The notes beneath the pieces are model-generated. The model made no database searches and was not told the origin of the DNA. It saw only the letters and a program-made list of their open reading frames with translations. The translations under genes and the position numbers were made by a program. From contig CACLBX010000001.1 in the NCBI GenBank assembly GCA_902605215.1, positions 1 through 35,503 on the forward strand: a DNA stretch of 35,503 bases, in the 5' to 3' direction. Within the stretch, counting starts at the first letter, position 1; each line of letters starts with the position of its first letter. Positions 28,991 through 35,503 of the stretch are shown piece by piece. The DNA comes from an uncultured Pelagibacteraceae bacterium (GTDB taxonomy: Bacteria; Pseudomonadota; Alphaproteobacteria; Pelagibacterales; AG-422-B15).

Positions 28991-29707
28991 ATGAGAAATA
29001 CAAGAAAAACTACCGATCTTCGTAAATTTGAAATTATTCCGAATTTCTCCTCATATCCAGAAGGCTCTTGTATGATAAAATTTGGTGAAACTCACGTATT
29101 GTGTAACGCGTCTTTAGATCAAAATGTTCCAAGGTGGCTTAAAAATTCTCAGCAAGGCTGGGTAACTGCTGAATATGGAATGCTTCCTAGATCAACATCT
29201 GAAAGAATGTCCCGAGAAGCTGTCAGAGGCAAACAATCAGGAAGAACACAAGAAATACAACGTTTGATTGGCAGATCGTTGAGAGCGGTAACAGATCTTA
29301 GTTTGTTAAAAGATATGCAAATTTTAATTGATTGTGATGTTATTCAAGCTGATGGCGGAACACGAACCGCTTCAATATCAGGTGCGTTTGTAGCACTGCA
29401 GTTATGTATCCAGAGCATGATAGGGAAAAAGATTATAAAAACTAACCCAATAAAGGAAAATCTTGCGGCTATAAGCTGTGGCATAGTCGATAATGTTCCG
29501 TTGCTTGATCTAGATTTTATAGAGGATCAAAATGCTGAGGTAGATGCTAATTTTGTCATTACAGAAACAAATAAAATAGTTGAGATACAAATGACATCTG
29601 AAAAAAAACTTTGCACAGAAAATGAATTTAATTCCATGTTTGAATTGGCGAAATCAGGTATTAGTCAAATAATTCAATCCCAAAAAATACTTTTAGAAGG
29701 TAAATAA
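28991..29707 (+). CDS. rph: Ribonuclease PH
   Basis: GSCMIKFGETHVLCNASLDQNVPRWL, GWVTAEYGMLPRSTSER, IQRLIGRSLRAV, DCDVIQADGGTRTASISGAFVAL. Confidence 0.98.
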   Translation: MRNTRKTTDLRKFEIIPNFSSYPEGSCMIKFGETHVLCNASLDQNVPRWLKNSQQGWVTAEYGMLPRSTSERMSREAVRGKQSGRTQEIQRLIGRSLRAVTDLSLLKDMQILIDCDVIQADGGTRTASISGAFVALQLCIQSMIGKKIIKTNPIKENLAAISCGIVDNVPLLDLDFIEDQNAEVDANFVITETNKIVEIQMTSEKKLCTENEFNSMFELAKSGISQIIQSQKILLEGK

Positions 29708-29708
29708 T

Positions 29709-30314
29709 CTGTTAAAGGATATTGTAATAGCAAGTCATAATTCTGGAAAAGTATCGGAAATAAAATCTTTATTAAAACCGCTAGGATATAATATTATTTC
29801 TGCCAAAAAACTTAAAATCAATGAACCCCTTGAAAATGGTTTTACATTTGGAGAAAACTCTCTTATCAAATCAAAAAATGCTGCATTAAAATCTAAATTG
29901 CCAGCTATAGCTGATGATAGTGGCCTTTGTATTTCATCATTAAATAATGAACCTGGTATTTATTCTGCAAGATGGGCGGGTAAGGAAAAAGATTTCAATA
30001 TTGCTATAGAAAAAATAGAAAAGAAAATGGAAAAAAATAATTATTTTAATAAATCTAGCAGAAAAGCTTTTTTTTGTTGTGCCTTATCAATCTATTTTCC
30101 AAACAATGTAAGCAGAGTTTTTGAAGGTAAGATTTACGGACATGTTCAATTTCCTCCAAAAGGCAAGAATGGTTTTGGGTATGATCCAATTTTTGTTCCT
30201 AAAGGTTATAAAAAAACATTTGGCGAAATGAATTTTAATTACAAAGAAAGAATAAGCCACAGAGCAATTGCATTTAAGAAGTTGTCAAATTTTTTATATA
30301 AAATAAAAAATTAA
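29709..30314 (+). CDS. rdgB: XTP/dITP pyrophosphatase, apparently starting at CTG
   Basis: Frame reads upstream of the track's TTG (29898): (CTG)LKDIVIASHNSGKVSEIKSLLKPLGYNIISAKKL...FTFGENSLIKSKNAALKSKLPAIADDSGLCI. No ATG/GTG/TTG between the in-frame TAG at 29694-29696 and this motif. Confidence 0.9.
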   Translation: MLKDIVIASHNSGKVSEIKSLLKPLGYNIISAKKLKINEPLENGFTFGENSLIKSKNAALKSKLPAIADDSGLCISSLNNEPGIYSARWAGKEKDFNIAIEKIEKKMEKNNYFNKSSRKAFFCCALSIYFPNNVSRVFEGKIYGHVQFPPKGKNGFGYDPIFVPKGYKKTFGEMNFNYKERISHRAIAFKKLSNFLYKIKN

Positions 30315-31597
30315 TTTCTAATTACAAACTTATCACTGCCTACATGGAATATTAAAGGTCTACGTTCCACTCTTCCATTTTCATCAAAACGGAACCACCC
30401 ATTTATACCTATATACCCTAAATTAGAGTGAAGAATTTCCTTAGTAATTTTCTTATGTTCTACATTTAAGCTGCTGATTAAACCTACTAAATCGTAAGCT
30501 AAAGGAGCTAATGTGTGAGGATTATTTTTGTAAATCTTTTTATATTCTTTTTTAAATTTTCTTTGGCCATTTAAGTCTAAGGACGAAAAATATGAATTCT
30601 TCATTGATGGCTCTTTAAGAATTAATTCTTTTCCCCAAATAGAATTTCCAATGAATTTTACTTTTTTAGGGTCAACATCATAATAGGGCAGTATTGAAAT
30701 AAAATTTGTTAACTCGCTAAATGATCGAGCAATTATTATGATAGCTTCAAAATCTACCTCACCCAAAGTATCCTTATTTCTTAATAATTTTAATTCTTTT
30801 AACGAAGACTCAGATTGCAATTCTTCTAGAAGCTTAACTCGATTATCCAAGTCTAATTTTCTTTCATCATAATTTGAAACTTCCCTCGCTATTTTATAAT
30901 AGTCTGGATCTTTAGTTGGATAAAAAATAAATTGTGAAGATGTATTATTATTTATATTATGGAATTTATTAATTTCATCTTTTACTTTGTTTCCATATTT
31001 ATTATCAGGAACTATAACCGCAAATTTATCAATTCCCCTATCAATTGAATATTCGTAGATTTTCTCCAATTCATCTTCAATAGTTAATCCAAAAACATAG
31101 ACATCACGATCACTTACATCAGAATTATTAGAAAATGTTATGATTGGAATATTTTGACCATCCAAGTACTCTTTAACTTTTAAAACTGTTTTGGTAAATA
31201 TTGGACCAAGAATCAAATCAACATCATTACTAATTAAGTACGATAGATTTTTATATAGTTGGTTTTCTTTTCCTGTGTCGACTATGTAAAATTCTAAATT
31301 TTCGTTATTGGTTTCTTCTAATGCCAGTTGCGCAGAATCGAGTAGCGATTTACCTATCTGATAAAATTCTCCAGACAAAGGTAAAAGTAAGCCTAGCCTG
31401 TAAATCTTATCATCTTTTTCTATTAAATTGTTTTCTTGAGCATTTGGATCTTCATCTTCTACTATAGTTTCTAGCAATTGTGTTTGATTGTATGTTAGTG
31501 TTTTCTTTGGAGCTAATTGGGTTGTTTCACAGCCATATAATAATAAACTTAAATAAAGAATTACTAAAATAAAAAACTTACCTCTAAAATAAAACAT
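30311..31597 (-). CDS. LppC/LpoA-like penicillin-binding protein activator lipoprotein (periplasmic-binding-protein fold)
   Basis: Lipobox LLLYGC; YRLGLLLPLSGEFYQIGKSLLDSAQLAL; LILGPIFTKTVLKV; LAPLAYDLVGLISSL; beside rsmI as is usual for LppC-like genes. Confidence 0.8.
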   Translation of the reverse strand: MFYFRGKFFILVILYLSLLLYGCETTQLAPKKTLTYNQTQLLETIVEDEDPNAQENNLIEKDDKIYRLGLLLPLSGEFYQIGKSLLDSAQLALEETNNENLEFYIVDTGKENQLYKNLSYLISNDVDLILGPIFTKTVLKVKEYLDGQNIPIITFSNNSDVSDRDVYVFGLTIEDELEKIYEYSIDRGIDKFAVIVPDNKYGNKVKDEINKFHNINNNTSSQFIFYPTKDPDYYKIAREVSNYDERKLDLDNRVKLLEELQSESSLKELKLLRNKDTLGEVDFEAIIIIARSFSELTNFISILPYYDVDPKKVKFIGNSIWGKELILKEPSMKNSYFSSLDLNGQRKFKKEYKKIYKNNPHTLAPLAYDLVGLISSLNVEHKKITKEILHSNLGYIGINGWFRFDENGRVERRPLIFHVGSDKFVIRN

Positions 31598-32483
31598 GCA
31601 ATCAAATTTAAATTTATCTTATATTACAAAGTTATTGGAACATGAGAAACCTCAAAGTGGTCTTTATATAGTTCCGACGCCAATAGGAAATTTATCTGAT
31701 ATTACGATAAGGTCATTAAAAATACTTTCTTCAGTCGACTTAATAATGAGTGAAGATACTAGAGTTACAAAAAAACTTACATCGAAATATGGAATAAAAT
31801 CTAAAATACAGTCATTTCACAAATTTAATTCTAAAAATAAAATTCCTGGAATAATAAAAAAAATAAGTTCTAATTTTTCTATTGCTGTTACTACAGATTC
31901 TGGAACACCACTTATTTCAGATCCGGGGGCTGACCTTGTGAAAGAATGCTTTGAAAATAATTTAAGTGTATTTTCTTTACCAGGTCCATCAGCACCAATA
32001 GCAAGCTTTGTTCTCACAACTTTTCAAGCAGAAAATTTTACCTTCAGAGGTTTTTTTCCAAGAGAAAAAAAGAAAATAGAAAGTCAATTAGCAAGATTTA
32101 ATGGAAGTGACTGTCCAGAAATATATTTTGAATCACCTAAGAGGATTATTAAAACATTAAATGCAATATTAGAACTAAGTGGTGATTGCAAAATAACATT
32201 TGTTAGGGAGTTAACAAAAAAACATGAGGAAATTATCAATACTAATATCTCTGACCTTTTACAGAAAATAAGTTTGAAAGAAAAAATATTAGGAGAGATA
32301 ACATTCATTATTGAACCAATAATGAGCAAAATTACTAAACTTCCTGAAGAAGAAATTATTAAATTTGGTAATAGTTTACTAAATAAAGGTATGAATATCT
32401 CTGAGGTATCGCGTCTTATGTCAAAAGATTTGAGTATATCAAAAAGGGATATTTATCAGCTATTAATAAAAAATAGGAAATAA
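31596..32483 (+). CDS. rsmI: 16S rRNA (cytidine(1402)-2'-O)-methyltransferase
   Basis: GLYIVPTPIGNLSDITIRSLKIL, SEDTRVTKKL, TDSGTPLISDPGADLV, LPGPSAPIASFVLT. Confidence 0.97.
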   Translation: MQSNLNLSYITKLLEHEKPQSGLYIVPTPIGNLSDITIRSLKILSSVDLIMSEDTRVTKKLTSKYGIKSKIQSFHKFNSKNKIPGIIKKISSNFSIAVTTDSGTPLISDPGADLVKECFENNLSVFSLPGPSAPIASFVLTTFQAENFTFRGFFPREKKKIESQLARFNGSDCPEIYFESPKRIIKTLNAILELSGDCKITFVRELTKKHEEIINTNISDLLQKISLKEKILGEITFIIEPIMSKITKLPEEEIIKFGNSLLNKGMNISEVSRLMSKDLSISKRDIYQLLIKNRK

Positions 32484-32505
32484 TATAAAATTAATATAAT
32501 TTTGA

Positions 32506-33096
32506 ATGATGGCACTTAACAAACTAACAATATTATCAATTTCTCTGTTATTTATGTTGATACTAACAAATTGTTCTATACCTGTAGCAACAGGAGTGGC
32601 TACAAAAGCGGTAACAGTTTCAAATTCAGACCGAAGCATTGGAGAGTATGTCGATGATGTACTGATAAAAGCTATTCTAAAAAACTCTTATTTTGATCAA
32701 AGTGAAAAAATATTTTTTAATGTTGATGTAGAGGTTTCTCAAGGAAGAGTATTATTAACCGGGACCGTTGATAATATAGATCTAAGAATAGAGGCTACTC
32801 GAATTGCATGGGGAGTGAAGGGAGTTCAAACTGTAATTAACGAAATTCAAATAAGTGAAAGCGATAACATATTAAATTTTGCAGATGATTTAGTTATTAG
32901 TACAAAAGTTTACGCAAAATTAATGCTTGATGAAGAAGTGAACTCTCTAAATTATAATATCGAAACTGTTAATAAAGTTGTTTACATAATTGGAATCTCA
33001 AGCTCAAGTGATGAAAAGAAAAAAGCTATAGATCTTACTAAAGAGGTATTTGGAGTTGAGGAAGTAGTTGAATATATAACCATAAAATCTGAATAG
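32506..33096 (+). CDS. BON-domain lipoprotein (two BON domains)
   Basis: Lipobox LILTNC; FFNVDVEVSQGRVLLTGTVDNIDLRIEATRIAWGVKGVQTVINEI then a second BON-like repeat. Confidence 0.88.
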   Translation: MMALNKLTILSISLLFMLILTNCSIPVATGVATKAVTVSNSDRSIGEYVDDVLIKAILKNSYFDQSEKIFFNVDVEVSQGRVLLTGTVDNIDLRIEATRIAWGVKGVQTVINEIQISESDNILNFADDLVISTKVYAKLMLDEEVNSLNYNIETVNKVVYIIGISSSSDEKKKAIDLTKEVFGVEEVVEYITIKSE

Positions 33097-33107
33097 GAGT
33101 TAGATTT

Positions 33108-34034
33108 ATGAAATTTGGCTTTCAAATAGATCCTGTGCATACACTCAATCATGATACTGACAGTACTTTGCCAATGATATTGGAGTCACAAAAAAGAAAA
33201 AATAGAAATTTTATTTTCTCTCCAAGTTCTCTCACATTCAAAAAAAATACTGTATATGCCTTAGTAAAAGAAATTAAATTCAAGAATAACAAATTGAACA
33301 GTCATATTATAAGTAGCGAAAAAATATTAAATTTAAATTCGTTAAATTATATTTTTATACGTCAAGACCCGCCTTATAATATGGAATACATATCATCAAT
33401 GCATTTACTGGAGCAATTGAATCCAAAAACAAAAGTAATTAATAGCCCAGCAGGCATACGAAATGCTCCAGAAAAAATACTAATGTTGAAATTTAAAGAT
33501 ATCATTCCTCCAACGTTAATAACTAGATCTAGAAAAGAAATAGATCTTTTTATGAGCAGCTGTAAGAGATCTGTTATCAAGCCTCTTTACGGCAATGGAG
33601 GACAGGGCATTTTTTTATTAGATAAGAAGGATAAAAATTATAATCAAATCATCGAGAAGTTTATAGATGAAGATAGTGTTCCTTTCATAGTACAAAAGTT
33701 TCTGCCAGAAATAATAAAGGGTGATAAAAGAATAATACTTATTAACGGTGAGCCTGTTGCAGCATTAAAAAGAATTCCTAAAACAAATGAGTTCAGATCA
33801 AACATTCACGTTGGGGGAAATACTAAGGCAGTAAAACTCTCAAAAAATGACAGAAAGATATGCAGTATTATCAAAGAAACTTTAATAAACGAAAAGCTGT
33901 TCTTCGCTGGCATTGATGTAATAGGAAATTATCTTACAGAAATAAATGTTACTTCACCAACTTGTATTCAAGAAATTAAAAAACTTCATAAGATTGATGT
34001 CGCAAAAATAATCTTTGATAAATTAGATGAATAG
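33108..34034 (+). CDS. gshB: Glutathione synthetase
   Basis: FIRQDPPYNMEYI, NSPAGIRNAPEKI, KPLYGNGGQGIF, VPFIVQKFLPEIIKGDKRIILINGEPVAAL. Confidence 0.97.
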   Translation: MKFGFQIDPVHTLNHDTDSTLPMILESQKRKNRNFIFSPSSLTFKKNTVYALVKEIKFKNNKLNSHIISSEKILNLNSLNYIFIRQDPPYNMEYISSMHLLEQLNPKTKVINSPAGIRNAPEKILMLKFKDIIPPTLITRSRKEIDLFMSSCKRSVIKPLYGNGGQGIFLLDKKDKNYNQIIEKFIDEDSVPFIVQKFLPEIIKGDKRIILINGEPVAALKRIPKTNEFRSNIHVGGNTKAVKLSKNDRKICSIIKETLINEKLFFAGIDVIGNYLTEINVTSPTCIQEIKKLHKIDVAKIIFDKLDE

Positions 34035-34052
34035 TTATTATTTGAATATTGT

Positions 34053-35015
34053 ATGAGTATCAGGGCAAGAATATTAAATTATGCATTAAAAAAATATGTA
34101 AAGAAAGTTCAACCTCCAGTTGAAGATCGCTCTTATCTAGAAGCAAGAAAAATGATGAATCAAAATGGCTATGAGGATACAAGTAGTTCAATTGTAAATA
34201 CTAGTTTGCAAAAATTTATATTTAATAAAAAAATTTCAAAAATTCAAACAAATGAGATTTATTTAGAAAATATTAGAACACTTTCTTTTGATCATGAAGA
34301 ATTGAGTAAAGACAAGTGTATACTTTACTTCCACGGAGGTGGATATATTGCTGGCTCTCCTGAAACCCATCAAAATCTTTTATCAAGTATAGCTGAAAAA
34401 TCTAATTTGAAAGTTTATGCAATTGATTATTCTCTTGCCCCTGAGAACCCTTTTCCAGCTGCACTTAATGATGCCGTTGAAAGTTATAAAAGTTTATTAA
34501 GAATGGGCTATAAGAGTAAAAATATATTCATAGGAGGTGACTCTGCGGGGGGCAATTTATCAATTGTAACTATATTAAAACTTCAAGAAATTAATGAACC
34601 CTTGCCATCAAAAGTTTTTCTGCTTTCCCCGTGGGCTGACTTAACAGGAGAAGGTAGTAGTATTAGAGAGAATTCATTGTCGGATCCTTATTTGTCTTAC
34701 GATGATTGGCTTAATACTGCTAAATCAATGAAAAAAACTGTTGAAGAGTGGTATGCTCCAAACCAGGACTGTAGGAATCCAATGATATCACCTATATTTG
34801 CAAATTTTAAAAATTTTCCTCATACACTTATCCAGGTAAGTAATATTGAAATATTATTCAGTGACTCAATCACAATCTCAAACAATCTTAAGAATAACAA
34901 TAATGGAGTGAAGTTGAGTATTTATAAAAATTTACCTCATGTTTGGCAAATCTTTGGATTTTTACCAGAGTCAAAAAAAGCAATTAATGAAATTTCAAAT
35001 TTCTTAAAAGACTAA
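34053..35015 (+). CDS. Alpha/beta hydrolase, hormone-sensitive-lipase-type esterase
   Basis: YFHGGGYIAGSPETH (oxyanion HGGG), YSLAPENPFPAAL, IGGDSAGGNLS nucleophile elbow. Confidence 0.93.
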   Translation: MSIRARILNYALKKYVKKVQPPVEDRSYLEARKMMNQNGYEDTSSSIVNTSLQKFIFNKKISKIQTNEIYLENIRTLSFDHEELSKDKCILYFHGGGYIAGSPETHQNLLSSIAEKSNLKVYAIDYSLAPENPFPAALNDAVESYKSLLRMGYKSKNIFIGGDSAGGNLSIVTILKLQEINEPLPSKVFLLSPWADLTGEGSSIRENSLSDPYLSYDDWLNTAKSMKKTVEEWYAPNQDCRNPMISPIFANFKNFPHTLIQVSNIEILFSDSITISNNLKNNNNGVKLSIYKNLPHVWQIFGFLPESKKAINEISNFLKD

Positions 35016-35503
35016 TTCTTAAAAGCTGCAAGTGCAGCGAGATTAACAATATCAGAAACATTCGCACCTAAAGGAGCTATTTGAATACTCTCTTTAAACC
35101 CCACAAGATAGGGACCAACCAGATTTCCTCCACCTAATTCTTGTAACATTTTAGTAGAAATACTAGCGCTGTGAATTGCTGGCATAATCAAAAGATTAGC
35201 AGGACCAGAAAGTTTACAAAATGGATACAAGTTCATCAAATTTTCATTCAAGGCAGTATTTGCTCCCATTTCACCGTCATATTCAAAATCAAGTTTTCTT
35301 TCATCAAGTATTTTGATGGCATCCCTCATATAAACTGAGCGCTCAGTATACGGTGTACCAAAATTTGAATAAGAAACTAAAGCCGCTCTCGGTTCAATTC
35401 CAAATATTTCTTTTACAACTTCCGCACTTTCCTGCGTTATATTTGCAAGCTGTGCAGCGTTGGGCATATCATGAACATTTGAGTCTGCAACAAATATTGT
35501 TCT
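35012..35503 (-). CDS. maeB: NADP-dependent malic enzyme, C-terminal phosphotransacetylase-like domain (cut by right edge)
   Basis: Frame open to the right edge (RTIFVADSNVHDMPNAAQLANITQESAEVVKEIFGIEPRAALVSYSNFGT...); LIMPAIHSASISTKMLQELGGGNLVGPYLVGF. Could also be a Pta-type protein. Confidence 0.8.
   Translation of the reverse strand, partial: RTIFVADSNVHDMPNAAQLANITQESAEVVKEIFGIEPRAALVSYSNFGTPYTERSVYMRDAIKILDERKLDFEYDGEMGANTALNENLMNLYPFCKLSGPANLLIMPAIHSASISTKMLQELGGGNLVGPYLVGFKESIQIAPLGANVSDIVNLAALAAFKN

Noticed and set aside
29898-30314. 138-aa rdgB as given in the ORF track (TTG start)
   Set aside because: Conserved RdgB N-terminal sequence continues in frame upstream to a CTG at 29709.
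30311-31597. Branched-chain amino-acid ABC transporter binding protein
   Set aside because: No permease/ATPase genes nearby; lipobox and position beside rsmI fit LppC/LpoA-like activators better.
1-35503. tRNA, rRNA, CRISPR array, transposon or prophage
   Set aside because: Intergenic gaps are too short or lack cloverleaf, repeat-spacer or transposase signals; no integrase or transposase translations seen.

Overview
AT-rich 35.5 kb window with dense, mostly housekeeping coding, whose gene order matches the classical alphaproteobacterial origin neighbourhood: rho<-hemJ<-hemH<-hemE | intergenic | maf->aroE->coaE->dnaQ->nudix, secB, fxsA, tim44, hslUV. It continues with his genes (hisB-bcp-hisH-hisA-hisF-DUF1330-hisE-HIT), a thioesterase/oxidoreductase/GT9 group, nth-dapB-dnaJ-dnaK-grpE, rph-rdgB, an LppC-like lipoprotein, rsmI, a BON lipoprotein, gshB, an esterase, and the edge of maeB. 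The hemE-maf gap (7514-7788) carries a perfect DnaA box, several near-consensus boxes and AT-rich repeats, so it is a strong oriC candidate. The main accessory element is a three-gene cassette at 309-3673, directly downstream of rho: a small inverse-autotransporter (intimin/invasin-type barrel plus two Ig-like repeats), translationally coupled to two tandem paralogous secreted proteins of a family I do not recognise (six conserved Cys, dockerin/EF-hand-like loop at the predicted mature N-terminus). This is the best candidate for an undescribed system. Other points: an apparent CTG start for rdgB, an RpoH-like dnaK promoter with no hrcA or CIRCE nearby, exact 4-nt stop overlaps at four of six convergent junctions, and an LppC-like gene with no private intergenic DNA on either side. 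No rRNA, tRNA, CRISPR or transposon was detected. All assignments come from reading motifs in the translations; no database search was possible.
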